A DNA stretch of 25,103 nt from an uncultured Dialister sp. GTDB lineage: Bacteria > Bacillota > Negativicutes > Veillonellales > Dialisteraceae. The stretch covers positions 1 to 25,103 of the forward strand of contig CAKQBK010000039.1 of assembly GCA_934216155.1 (NCBI GenBank), written 5' to 3'. Below are positions 6,379-14,305 of this stretch, piece after piece. The notes beneath the pieces are model-generated. The model was not told the DNA's origin, made no database searches, and was given only the letters and a program-made list of their open reading frames with translations. A program made the position numbers and the translations under genes. Numbering within the stretch: the first letter of the stretch is position 1; the number at the start of each line of letters is the position of its first letter.

Positions 6379-6707
6379 GTGAGGAGTGAGGAATTAGGAG
6401 TGAGGAGTGGTGGAAGGGCGCACAAAATTTGAAAGCGCCCCATTATATAAAGGTTATTATTCTGCTGCGTGTCCTCTTCTAACATAGCACGACAGGGCCT
6501 ATCACAGGGTTAAAAAGGTTATAAAAGGTTATGAGACTACGGTTATCGCATAACCTTTTATAACCTTCATAACCTTGACAGTAGCGATAGATACAATTCT
6601 GTTTGGAATAGGAAGTAGCAGAATAATAACCTTTATATATTTTTTGCGGCGCTTCCATAATTTATGCGCCGCCACCACCACTCCTCACTCCTCATTCCTA
6701 ACTCCTC
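6379..6707. repeat. Nested repeat: family B arms (6379-6441, 6644-6707) around element A4
   Basis: The left arm has the units GTGAGGA, GTGAGGA, ATTAGGA, GTGAGGA and an AGGGCGC hairpin strand with its partner GCGCCC near 6435. The right arm has GCGGCGC / GCGCCGC (near 6646 and 6666) and the complementary CTCCTCACTCCTCATTCC units. A complete family A element lies between them, so the arrangement is a palindrome within a palindrome. Confidence 0.75.
6444..6639. mobile_element. MITE-like family A element (A4), best-preserved copy without parS
   Basis: A 196-bp element with perfect 23-bp terminal inverted repeats (6444-6466 and 6617-6639) that include AAAGGTTATTATTCTGCT. A second inverted pair is centred near 6540: GACAGGG/GGTTA-type runs and GGTTATAAAAGGTTATG at about 6505-6531 face CATAACCTTTTATAACC and following bases. 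It has no ORF of its own; any movement would need a transposase in trans, none being visible here. Confidence 0.7.
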
Positions 6708-6860
6708 CCTCAAAACTCTTGCCAGTTTCTTCGCAACTTTATACAATAGAAATGCATAAGTACCGCTAGGAGCGGGCATCACCGAGTGGGTGTATCGTAC
6801 ATTTGGAGTTTTATCCCGCTAGCGGTGCCCCTTTTGGTAGGCAGAGCCTACCACCTTCCC

Positions 6861-7111
6861 CCCCGGCGGGCAATGCTGTTAAGTTAAGTGAAATATGCGA
6901 TGATTACTGCTGATGCAAAGGTTACTCAGGTTTCTCAGGCTTCTTAGGTTTCTCACGTTCCTCGAATGAGCTAATGACGCTAGCGTCTATCGGCACATTC
7001 GGGGAACTTGAGCAACCTGAGAACCCTTAGAAACTTGAGCAACCTGTCACCACCAGCGGAATCATACCTACTAACGCAAATCCTTAACTTAACAGCATTG
7101 CCCCGGCGGGG
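6861..7111. repeat. Complete family C palindromic element (C3)
   Basis: Terminal inverted repeats of about 28 bp (6861-6888 and 7083-7111) end in GTTAAGTTAAG and CTTAACTTAAC. Inside, the left half has units such as ACTCAGGTTTCTCAGG and the right half the complementary CAACCTGAGAACCCTTAG units, with GACGCTAGCGTC as the centre (near 6976). It lies about 50 bp before tyrA, so the tyrA promoter, if any, is hidden in or after it. Confidence 0.7.
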
Positions 7112-7158
7112 GGGACCGAGGCAGCGGTGTAAACTTATTTAGGAAGGTAGTATAGCAG

Positions 7159-8031
7159 ATGGATAGCAATCGTGACTTTAGTCAGTTGACTGTAGCGGTC
7201 GTTGGATTGGGGCTCATGGGGGGCTCTTTTGCCAAGCGACTGAAAGAAATCGGAAATTTTGTAATTGGTATCAATCGCACCCAGGCAGTAGCGGAAGAGG
7301 CACTGGCCATGGGGATCGTGGATTCTATTTCTGAATCAGATTTAAAAAAAGCAGATATTGTGATTTTCTGCACCCCAGAGAAAGGCACCTTAGCCTTTAT
7401 CAAAAATAAGTTGTCTTTATTAAAGAAAGATGCCCTGTTGACGGACATCGCCGGCGTGAAAAATCATTTCGCAAAGGACGTACAGGCTCTTCTTCCAGAC
7501 GGGATGGATTTTATTTCCGGTCATCCCATGTGCGGTAGAGAAGGGGCAGGCCTGGCCCAGGCAGACGGTCATATTTTTGACGGGGCCAATTATGTGGTGA
7601 TTCCACAAAAAGAAAATAAAAAAGACCATATCCAGCTCATTTCCGATATGGCCAAAGCATTAGGATGTAAGCACATTCCGGTGGTAACCGCCGAGGAACA
7701 CGACCGGGCCATTGCTTACACCAGCGATTTAACTCACGTGGTAGCCACCGCGTTGATTCATAGCGAATCCTATAACAAGGATACGAAATATTTCATGGGC
7801 GGCTCCTTTAGGGATATGACCCGGGTCGCCGATATCAATGGGAAATTATGGACATCCCTCTTTCTTTCCAACCAGCAGAAGCTGTTGGATGAAATCGACC
7901 GTTTCTCTGCCTCTTTGGCAGAATTGAAAGCGGCCATTGCCGAGGGAGACAGTGACGCCATGGAGGCTTTTCTGAATGAAGCGGGCCGGCGGAGAAGGGA
8001 ATTGATGCACCATGAAGACAGTGAAGGTTAA
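7159..8031 (+). CDS. tyrA: Prephenate dehydrogenase
   Basis: Oxidatively decarboxylates prephenate to 4-hydroxyphenylpyruvate with NAD(P)+, the committed step to tyrosine. The 290 residues contain an N-terminal Rossmann motif VVGLGLMGGS (14-23), GHPMCGREGAG (121-131) with the probable catalytic His122, SDLTHVVATAL (189-199) with a second conserved His193, and FRDMTRVA (217-224) for substrate binding. No C-terminal ACT domain and no fused chorismate mutase are present, so this is the short monofunctional form. The ATG at 7159 follows AGGAAGG (7141-7147). Its 3' end overlaps aroB by 20 nt, which points to translational coupling. Confidence 0.95.
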   Translation: MDSNRDFSQLTVAVVGLGLMGGSFAKRLKEIGNFVIGINRTQAVAEEALAMGIVDSISESDLKKADIVIFCTPEKGTLAFIKNKLSLLKKDALLTDIAGVKNHFAKDVQALLPDGMDFISGHPMCGREGAGLAQADGHIFDGANYVVIPQKENKKDHIQLISDMAKALGCKHIPVVTAEEHDRAIAYTSDLTHVVATALIHSESYNKDTKYFMGGSFRDMTRVADINGKLWTSLFLSNQQKLLDEIDRFSASLAELKAAIAEGDSDAMEAFLNEAGRRRRELMHHEDSEG

Positions 8032-9079
8032 TTTAGGGAAAGATTCCTACCAGATTGAAATTGGCCGCGGCTTGTTGGACCAGGTGGGAGAAAAAATTAA
8101 GAAACTCACCAAGGCAGAAAAAATCGCCGTTATCACCGACGACCATGTGCAGCGGATTTATGGAGAAAAAATCCGCCAGGTGTTGAAAGGGGCCGGCTTT
8201 GATGTGAAAGTTATCGCCATTCCTGCCGGCGAAGAAAGCAAAAATCTTCATATCTATGGAGATGTGCTGGAAGCGCTGTCCGGTTTTGATATGTCCAGAA
8301 GTGATGCTCTGGTGACCTTATCCGGCGGTGTACCGGGAGACCTGGGGGGATTTGCGGCTGCTTCCTATATGAGAGGCATTCCGTTTTTCCAGATTCCGAC
8401 CACCATTCTGGCCCAAATCGATAGTTCTGTAGGGGGCAAGGTGGCAGTGGATTTGCCTAGCGGAAAAAATCTGGCCGGTGCCTTCTACCAGCCAAAGGGC
8501 GTTTTCATCGATCCAGACCTGCTTCATACGTTACCGACTCGCTATGTCCATGACGGTTTGGCAGAAGCTGTGAAATATGGATGCATTGGTGATAGAGAAC
8601 TGTTTGAAATTTTTGAAAATCTGGAAACCCAGGATGATTTGGAACGAAATATGGAAGAAATCATCCTTCGAAGCGTACTGCAGAAAACCAGACTGGTGGA
8701 AGAAGACCAGTTTGATAATGGCAGCCGGCAGCTCTTGAACTTCGGACACACTATTGGACATGCCATTGAACGGTATTTCCACTACAGCACCTATACCCAC
8801 GGGGAAGGTGTAGCGATTGGTATGTGCCTCCTGTCAGAACAGACAGAAAAATTAGGCCTTACGGAACAGGGCAGCACCCGTCGTCTCATCGATGTACTGC
8901 ACAAACTGTCTTTACCAACGTCCATTGGTGTGTCTGCGGAAGAACTGATTCCGCAAATTATGCATGATAAGAAACGTCGCGGCAAAGAAATGACCCTGGT
9001 TGTGATGGATACCATCGGAAAAGCCAGCTTGCTGAAAGTACCCACTGACGAATTGGGAAAGTATATTGTGACAGAATAG
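8012..9079 (+). CDS. aroB: 3-dehydroquinate synthase
   Basis: Converts DAHP to 3-dehydroquinate using NAD+ and a divalent metal. The 355 residues have a normal length. Visible elements are PAGEESKNL (71-79), the nucleotide-binding GGVPGDLGG (105-113, where many homologues have GGVVGDLAG), IPTTILAQIDSSVGGKVAVD (128-147), GLAEAVKYG (182-190), NFGHTIGHA (243-251) and HGEGVAIGM (263-271). Likely zinc ligands are Glu185, His246 and His263. The ATG at 8012 lies inside the end of tyrA behind GGAGAAGGGA (7991-8000). The stop codon abuts a family D hairpin, and aroA follows 74 bp later. Confidence 0.96.
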   Translation: MKTVKVNLGKDSYQIEIGRGLLDQVGEKIKKLTKAEKIAVITDDHVQRIYGEKIRQVLKGAGFDVKVIAIPAGEESKNLHIYGDVLEALSGFDMSRSDALVTLSGGVPGDLGGFAAASYMRGIPFFQIPTTILAQIDSSVGGKVAVDLPSGKNLAGAFYQPKGVFIDPDLLHTLPTRYVHDGLAEAVKYGCIGDRELFEIFENLETQDDLERNMEEIILRSVLQKTRLVEEDQFDNGSRQLLNFGHTIGHAIERYFHYSTYTHGEGVAIGMCLLSEQTEKLGLTEQGSTRRLIDVLHKLSLPTSIGVSAEELIPQIMHDKKRRGKEMTLVVMDTIGKASLLKVPTDELGKYIVTE

Positions 9080-9138
9080 GTGACTGGTAGACTGGTGACT
9101 GGTGACTGGAAACGCATTTTCCTAGTCACCAGTCACCC
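9079..9138. repeat. Family D intercistronic hairpin of TGACTGG units (aroB-aroA)
   Basis: GGTGACTGGTGACTGG (9094-9109) pairs imperfectly with CCTAGTCACCAGTCACC (9121-9137) around an 11-nt loop. The arms are tandem 7-bp units. There is no U-run, so it is more likely an RNA-stabilising or processing hairpin, or a neutral repeat, than a terminator. Confidence 0.7.
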
Positions 9139-9153
9139 AAAGAGGGCTTATGT

Positions 9154-10422
9154 ATGAATAAAACAATCCAACCCGCTGCTTTTCACGGCAGCGTTCACAT
9201 TCCTTCTTCCAAAAGCATGACCCATCGGGAACTCATTGCGGCGGCTTTGGCGAAGGGAGAGAGTGTGGTCAAAGGGGTATCCAATTCGCAGGATATCGAA
9301 GCCACGGTGCGCATTTTATCTCTTATGGGAGCGAAATTTGCATCCCAGGAAGAAGCGGACGGAAGTCTCACCTTTCACGTGTCCGGCGGTCTGTCGAAAC
9401 AGCCGGGACTGTTGGAAGCCGATGCAGGGGAATCGGGATCTACCCTTCGGTTCTTAATTCCATTGGGACTTATTTCTGACAATCACGTCCGGTATGTAGG
9501 CCATGGCAGATTGGCAGAACGACCGTTGACACCCTATTATCAGCTGTTTGATAAAAAAGATATTTCCTATGACACCGAAGGTGGTTTGCCACTGACCGTA
9601 AAGGGTAAATTAGATGGCGGCCTTTATGAACTTCCTGGTGATGTGAGTTCCCAATTTTTTACGGGCTTGCTTTTTGCACTGCCTTTAGCACAGGAAGATT
9701 CGGTATTGAAAAGTACTACCACCTTGGAATCGAAAAGTTATGTGGATTTGACACTGGATACACTTTCTCGGCACGGTATTTCCATTGTAGAAAAATCGCC
9801 CGAAGAATATGAAATCCCCGGCCATCAAACGTATCAGAACGGCACTTTTGCGGTGGAAGGGGACTATTCCCAGGCAGCGTTCTGGCTCGTGGCCGGTTTG
9901 GTGGGAGGACAAGTCACCTGTGAAGGATTGTCTGCTACATCGAAACAGGGGGACAAAGCGATTCTTTCCATTTTGGAAACCATGGGCGGTCAGCTTTCCT
10001 ATGAGGATGGAAATATTATTTCTTCTTTGTCAAATACACACGGTACCGTTATTGATGCAGAAGATTGCCCCGATTTGGTGCCTGTTTTATCCGCATTGGC
10101 AGCGGTCAGTCAGGGACGGACAGAAATCATCCATGCAGGACGGGTGCGTCTCAAAGAATGTGATCGCCTCCATGCTATGGCAGTGGAACTTTCCAAATTG
10201 GGGGCGAAAATCGAAGAAAAACCAGAAGGCTTGGTCATTGATGGCGTAGACCACCTCACCGGCGGCACGGTGTCTTCTTGGAACGACCACCGCATCGCCA
10301 TGGCCCTGGCCGTGATTTCTCCCAAATGCAGCGGCACGCTCACCATCGAAGGAGCGGAAAGTGTACGGAAATCCTACCCGGGGTTCTGGGAGGATTTTAA
10401 GAAAGTAAATGTGGGTGACTAG
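9154..10422 (+). CDS. aroA: 3-phosphoshikimate 1-carboxyvinyltransferase (EPSP synthase)
   Basis: Transfers enolpyruvate from PEP to shikimate 3-phosphate. The 422 residues show the usual two-domain inside-out barrel motifs: SSKSMTHRELIAA (18-30, PEP-contact Lys20), GESGSTLRF (92-100), HGRLAERPLTPYY (117-129), PGDVSSQFFTG (161-171), GDYSQAAFWLVAG, CPDLVPVLSALAA, RVRLKECDRLHAM and WNDHRIAMALAV. Where E. coli has NAGTAMRP, this protein has ESGSTLRF, so the position of Pro101 is Phe and Thr97 is Ser; this places it in a divergent class. The ATG at 9154 follows AGAGGG (9141-9146). The stop codon is part of the next family D repeat. Confidence 0.95.
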   Translation: MNKTIQPAAFHGSVHIPSSKSMTHRELIAAALAKGESVVKGVSNSQDIEATVRILSLMGAKFASQEEADGSLTFHVSGGLSKQPGLLEADAGESGSTLRFLIPLGLISDNHVRYVGHGRLAERPLTPYYQLFDKKDISYDTEGGLPLTVKGKLDGGLYELPGDVSSQFFTGLLFALPLAQEDSVLKSTTTLESKSYVDLTLDTLSRHGISIVEKSPEEYEIPGHQTYQNGTFAVEGDYSQAAFWLVAGLVGGQVTCEGLSATSKQGDKAILSILETMGGQLSYEDGNIISSLSNTHGTVIDAEDCPDLVPVLSALAAVSQGRTEIIHAGRVRLKECDRLHAMAVELSKLGAKIEEKPEGLVIDGVDHLTGGTVSSWNDHRIAMALAVISPKCSGTLTIEGAESVRKSYPGFWEDFKKVNVGD

Positions 10423-10490
10423 TGACTGGTAGACTGGTGACTGGGATATGTTTTTCCTAGTCACCAGTCACTAGTCTACCAGTCACCTGT
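10411..10490. repeat. Family D hairpin (aroA-aroC) that supplies the aroA stop codon
   Basis: TGACTGG/TAGACTGG units at about 10421-10444 face CCTAGTCACCAGTCACTAG and following bases at 10456-10487 with an A/T-rich loop. The aroA stop TAG (10420-10422) lies within the left arm (GGTGACTAGTGACTGG). This is a longer relative of the aroB-aroA hairpin. Confidence 0.7.
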
Positions 10491-10515
10491 TATAATGGCG
10501 AAAGAGGATAGCATC

Positions 10516-11607
10516 GTGAGTAACACATTCGGACAAAAATTAAAAGTCACCATCTTTGGCGAATCCCATGGGGTAGGCATTGGTTGTATCATCGATGGAC
10601 TGCCGGCAGGGATTTCTATTGATTGGGATAAGGTGAGAGAAGAAATGGCACGGCGGGCGCCGGGAAATTCCAATTTGGCAACGCCGCGAAAAGAAAAAGA
10701 CGCTTTTACCATTCTTTCCGGCTATTTCAATGACCATACCACAGGCACCCCATTGGCTATGGAAATTAGAAATACCAGCCAACATTCTTCTGATTATGAT
10801 ATTCTCCAGGACCACATGCGTCCTGGTCATGCAGATTATACGGGCCATGTGAAATATGGCGGTTTCAATGATTACCGAGGCGGCGGTCATTTTTCGGGAC
10901 GCATCACGGCACCGCTCACTTTTGCGGGGGCTATGGCACGACAAGTATTGGAACAGAAAGGGATCCATATCGGTTCTCATGTAGTGAAACTTCACGGCAT
11001 CGAAGACAGACCGTTCCAGCCTATGGGAGAATCGGTGGAGACCGTTGCACAGTTGCGGAAGCAGAAACTGCCTGTATTGACCGAAGCCATTGGAAAGCAA
11101 ATGGAAGAAGCTATCCTGCAGGCGAAAAATGAACAGGATTCTGTAGGCGGCATTGTGGAATGTATGGTAACCGGCCTTCCTATTGGACTGGGGGATCCGT
11201 TTTTTGATTCCTTAGAAAGTGAATTGGCTCACATGATGTTCTCCGTTCCGGCGGTGAAAGGCATCGAATTTGGGGAAGGGTTTGGTATGGCTGATATGAA
11301 AGGCTCTGAGGCCAATGACCCTATGGCCTATGAAAATGGAAACCCGGTAGTAACTACCAATCACAACGGCGGCATCTTAGGTGGTATTTCCAATGGTGCG
11401 CCGGTACTTTTTAAAGTAGCGATCAAACCGACACCTTCCATTGGAAAAGAGCAGCACACGGTGAATTTATCGACCAAAGAAAACACACTGCTCTCCGTCA
11501 AAGGCCGTCACGACCCATGCATTGTCCCCAGAGCCATTCCAGTCATCGAAAATGCGACCGCACTGGTGATTTTAGACGCAATGTTGATTGGTGGTTTAAA
11601 TGCGTAG
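10516..11607 (+). CDS. aroC: Chorismate synthase
   Basis: Removes phosphate from EPSP to give chorismate with reduced FMN as cofactor. The protein is 363 residues when started at GTG 10516. I prefer this start to the ATG at 10495 because AAAGAGGA (10501-10508) is spaced correctly before it and because the family begins with a short SNTFG stretch. The ATG at 10495 has only repeat sequence ahead of it. Visible motifs are VTIFGESHG near the N-terminus, RRAPG, DYTGHVKYGGFNDYRGGG, SGRITAPLTFAGA, QDSVGGIVECM, and near the end VKGRHDPCIVPRAIPVIENA. The FMN-binding and substrate residues therefore look intact. It is followed by a 45-bp gap to pheA. Confidence 0.95.
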   Translation: MSNTFGQKLKVTIFGESHGVGIGCIIDGLPAGISIDWDKVREEMARRAPGNSNLATPRKEKDAFTILSGYFNDHTTGTPLAMEIRNTSQHSSDYDILQDHMRPGHADYTGHVKYGGFNDYRGGGHFSGRITAPLTFAGAMARQVLEQKGIHIGSHVVKLHGIEDRPFQPMGESVETVAQLRKQKLPVLTEAIGKQMEEAILQAKNEQDSVGGIVECMVTGLPIGLGDPFFDSLESELAHMMFSVPAVKGIEFGEGFGMADMKGSEANDPMAYENGNPVVTTNHNGGILGGISNGAPVLFKVAIKPTPSIGKEQHTVNLSTKENTLLSVKGRHDPCIVPRAIPVIENATALVILDAMLIGGLNA

Positions 11608-11652
11608 TGCGCATTACGCATTCAAATTAGAATGATAAAAAGGGGAATCATC

Positions 11653-12489
11653 ATGAGTGACAGAATCTTAAAAGTCGGCTGCTACGGAGCCAAAGGGTCT
11701 TATACCTACGAAGCCATGGAGCAGCAGTTTGGAAATCAAAAGAGGGAAGAATCCTATTTTCCTCTGTTTGAAGATGTGGTGAAGGCGGTCAAAGAAGGAA
11801 CTATCGATTATGGTGTCATGCCTATTGAAAATTCTTCCACCGGCGGTATCACCGAAGTATATGATTTGATTCAGAAATATGATTGCGCTGTGGTGGGCGA
11901 GCAGTTGGTAAAAATCGAGCACAATCTCTTAGGCGTCCCAGGAGCTACCTTGGATGATATCGACACGGTGTATTCCCATCCGCAGGGGTTTGCTCAGTGC
12001 CGGCCATTTTTCAATGAACATCGGAATTGGAAACTGGAACCTTATTTTTCCACCTCCCGCAGTGCAGAACGGGTAGCGGAAGATGGAAAGAAGAACCAGG
12101 CCGCTGTGGCTAGCAAAACCGCGGCACGGCTCTATGGATTGGACGTGCTGGCAGAAAATATTTTCTTCAATTCCAGCAACTACACCCGGTTCTTCATTAT
12201 CGGACCGAAAATGGAAATCACCGATGCGGCCGATAAAATTACTTTGGTGGTTTCTGTTAAACATGAACCGGGGGCTCTTTATCACGTGCTGGGCTATTTC
12301 TTCTACGGTGGTATGAATATGACCCACTTGGAATCTCGCCCCATGGAAGGTCGTCCTTTTGAATATTTCTTCCATATCGATGTGATGGGTAAATTGAATG
12401 ATCCGTCCAACATGCAAACCTTGCACGGCCTGTCGTCTATGTGCACCTATTTCAAAGTGCTGGGAAATTATCCGTCATGTAAAAGGTAG
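11653..12489 (+). CDS. pheA: Prephenate dehydratase with C-terminal ACT domain
   Basis: Converts prephenate to phenylpyruvate, the committed step to phenylalanine. The protein is 278 residues from ATG 11653, chosen because AGGGGA (11641-11646) lies 6 nt ahead and the catalytic domain begins at once (GCYGAKGSYTYEA); an upstream in-frame ATG at 11632 would only add seven residues. The dehydratase domain shows DYGVMPIENSSTGGI, SHPQGFAQC and the NYTRFFIIG motif near its end. The ACT domain has EPGALYHVL and HLESRP, the two segments that bind Phe in feedback-inhibited enzymes, so inhibition by Phe is expected. No chorismate mutase domain is fused. The stop TAG opens the next family D repeat. Confidence 0.95.
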   Translation: MSDRILKVGCYGAKGSYTYEAMEQQFGNQKREESYFPLFEDVVKAVKEGTIDYGVMPIENSSTGGITEVYDLIQKYDCAVVGEQLVKIEHNLLGVPGATLDDIDTVYSHPQGFAQCRPFFNEHRNWKLEPYFSTSRSAERVAEDGKKNQAAVASKTAARLYGLDVLAENIFFNSSNYTRFFIIGPKMEITDAADKITLVVSVKHEPGALYHVLGYFFYGGMNMTHLESRPMEGRPFEYFFHIDVMGKLNDPSNMQTLHGLSSMCTYFKVLGNYPSCKR

Positions 12490-12562
12490 TAGGCAGTTAG
12501 CGGTAGGCAGTTGGCAGTTTCTAATTACTGCAAACAGCTAACTGCCTACTGCTAACTTTATT
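12487..12562. repeat. Family D hairpin of GTAGGCAG/GTTAGC units (pheA-aroE)
   Basis: Left-arm units (AGGCAGTTAGCGGTAGGCAG) pair with the right arm (CAGCTAACTGCCTACTGCTAAC, given here as CAGCTAACTGCC then TACTGCTAAC) around CTAATTACTG. It overlaps the pheA stop codon and ends just before the aroE ribosome-binding site GGAGG (12565-12569), so it could influence aroE translation. Confidence 0.65.
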
Positions 12563-12573
12563 ATGGAGGCTAT

Positions 12574-13383
12574 ATGAAACTTGGCTTAATTGGAGAAGTG
12601 CTCGGGCACAGTTTGTCTCCTAAGATTCATGAACTGTTATTTCAAAAAATGAAATGGCATAGCACCTATGATTTGGTGGAAATTCCCAAGGTGGGATTTG
12701 ATGACCGCTTGAAGGACGTGTTATCCACCTATGATGGATGCAATGTGACCATTCCTTATAAATTGGATGTGATTCCTTTCTTAGATGAAGTGTCGGAAGA
12801 AGCGAAAACCATCGGGGCGGTCAATACCATTGCGAAAAGTGATGGAAAGTGGAAAGGATATAATACCGATTACATTGGCTTCAAACGGACGGTGGCCAAA
12901 ATCCATGGTGATGTGAAGGGAAAACCGGTGGCGGTGTTGGGCCACGGCGGTGCTTCTCGGGCCGTCATTCAGTGTCTCTATGATTTAGGGGCGTCGGTGA
13001 TTCATGTAGTGAGCCGTCATCCGGAAACGGTGCCAGCGGATTTCCTCCGCTTTGCCAAAGAAAGACGAGTAGAAATCATTGGCTATGACACCTTTGAAAC
13101 CATGCCTTCTGGCTATTTGCTGGTGAATACCACCCCGGTGGGCATGCATCCAAAAGTGGGGGTGTCTCCTATTTCCAAAGAAAAAGCAGCCACCTATCCG
13201 AAAGTGATCGACATCATTTACAATCCAGAAGAGACGCAACTGCTGCATGATGCGACCCAGGCAGAAAAAATCAACGGCATGTACATGCTGGTCATGCAAG
13301 CCATGGCAGCAGAAGAAATCTGGATGGGAAAAGAAATTCCGGAAGATGTGGTCATGGAGATTGTGAAAGAAATGGGAGAATAG
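12574..13383 (+). CDS. aroE: Shikimate dehydrogenase
   Basis: Reduces 3-dehydroshikimate to shikimate with NADPH. The 269 residues match the usual length. Substrate-domain motifs are GHSLSP (11-16), NVTIPYK (57-63, catalytic Lys63) and NTDYIG (97-102, catalytic Asp99). The nucleotide-binding loop is GHGGASRA (123-130), with His in place of the common Ala in GAGGAARA. NTTPVGMHP and DIIYNPEET are also present. The ATG at 12574 follows GGAGG (12565-12569). A family A element separates it from aroK. Confidence 0.95.
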   Translation: MKLGLIGEVLGHSLSPKIHELLFQKMKWHSTYDLVEIPKVGFDDRLKDVLSTYDGCNVTIPYKLDVIPFLDEVSEEAKTIGAVNTIAKSDGKWKGYNTDYIGFKRTVAKIHGDVKGKPVAVLGHGGASRAVIQCLYDLGASVIHVVSRHPETVPADFLRFAKERRVEIIGYDTFETMPSGYLLVNTTPVGMHPKVGVSPISKEKAATYPKVIDIIYNPEETQLLHDATQAEKINGMYMLVMQAMAAEEIWMGKEIPEDVVMEIVKEMGE

Positions 13384-13420
13384 CCTTAGCACGCAGGCGT
13401 CTTTAGGAATACATGTATAG

Positions 13421-13667
13421 GAAAAGGTTAGCCCTCCGGGCGGGTTATTGTTCAGATGAAACCCAATATCTAACATGACGATTTTACGACTCTTCTAAAG
13501 GTTATAAAGGGTTATGAAATACGGCATTTCTATAACCCTTTATAACCTTTAGAAGAGTGGTTTATTTTCTTTGTTGGTTTAACGAAATCAGCAGAACAAT
13601 AACCTTGATGTAAGCCGTATATTCTATTTGCTGTTCAAATGCAATTTGTAGAATGATAACCTTTACA
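13421..13667. repeat. Family A element (A5) between aroE and aroK
   Basis: It contains a GCCCTCCGGGC mini-hairpin (13430-13440), a GGTTATTGTTCAG left end, a central palindrome TTCTAAAGGTTATAAAGGG (13493-13511) facing CCCTTTATAACCTTTAGAA (13536-13554), and right ends CAGAACAATAACCTT and GTAGAATGATAACCTTT. There are no parS boxes. The two right-end-like motifs suggest a partial duplication. Confidence 0.6.
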
Positions 13668-13689
13668 TATATGGGGGAGAAAGGTGGAT

Positions 13690-14190
13690 ATGGCAGATAT
13701 GAGAAACATTATCCTCATCGGCATGCCTGGCAGCGGGAAGAGTACATTTGGAAAAATGTTGGCCCAGAAACTGGGTAGGGAATTTGTGGATGCCGATACC
13801 TATTTGGAAGAAAAAGAAGGAAAAACCATTAAAGAACTTTTCACGGTCAGTGAAGATTGTTTCCGTGATGCGGAAGAACGAACCATTCAGGAATTGGCAC
13901 AAAAAGAAGGGCTGGTCATTGCCACCGGTGGCGGTGTGGTGAAGCGGGAAAGCAATATCACCCATTTAAAAAAATCCGGTATCATTCTATTTATTGATAG
14001 AAAACCGGAAGATATTGTAACCGACGTAGAAGTCGGTACCCGTCCCCTCTTGGCAGAAGGAACGAAAAAAGTTTTTGACCTGTACAATGAACGAATTGCT
14101 TTGTACAGGAAAAGTGCCGATGTGGCGGTGGAAAATAAGGGCTCGCTGGACGAAGTGATGGAAGAAATGCTGAAAACATTGAATCAATAG
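13690..14190 (+). CDS. aroK: Shikimate kinase
   Basis: Phosphorylates shikimate at the 3-hydroxyl with ATP. The protein is about 166 residues. The Walker A motif GMPGSGKS is at residues 11-18, the shikimate-binding DADTYLEEKEG follows near residue 31, TGGGVV is in the middle, and the lid contains GTRPLLAEG. The start is uncertain: GTG 13684, ATG 13690 and ATG 13699 are all in frame behind GGGGGAGAAAGG (13673-13684). I chose ATG 13690 for spacing. The stop codon coincides with the first bases of the next family A element. aroK is separated from aroE by 300 bp of repeat and may be transcribed with it or from its own weak promoter. Confidence 0.93.
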   Translation: MADMRNIILIGMPGSGKSTFGKMLAQKLGREFVDADTYLEEKEGKTIKELFTVSEDCFRDAEERTIQELAQKEGLVIATGGGVVKRESNITHLKKSGIILFIDRKPEDIVTDVEVGTRPLLAEGTKKVFDLYNERIALYRKSADVAVENKGSLDEVMEEMLKTLNQ

Positions 14191-14289
14191 GTTATTGTTT
14201 TGCTACTTTCGATATTGCACAAAGAGTTTCTAACTATTGCGACAAGGTTAAAAAGGGTTATTACGATATCCTCATGACCTTTCTACAAC

Positions 14290-14305
14290 TGTTTCACATG
14301 AAACG
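14290..14305. promoter_or_regulatory. parS-like box (2 mismatches)
   Basis: TGTTTCACATGAAACG lies inside the left half of element A6. Confidence 0.35.

Noticed and set aside
5568..6485. Long minus-strand ORF (305 codons) opposite aroF
   Set aside because: It overlaps a well-supported DAHP synthase gene, has no recognisable domain and no ribosome-binding site, and extends into repeat sequence. It is a shadow of aroF.
10495..10515. ATG start of chorismate synthase inside the repeat
   Set aside because: It has no ribosome-binding site, while GTG 10516 has one and matches the family N-terminus.
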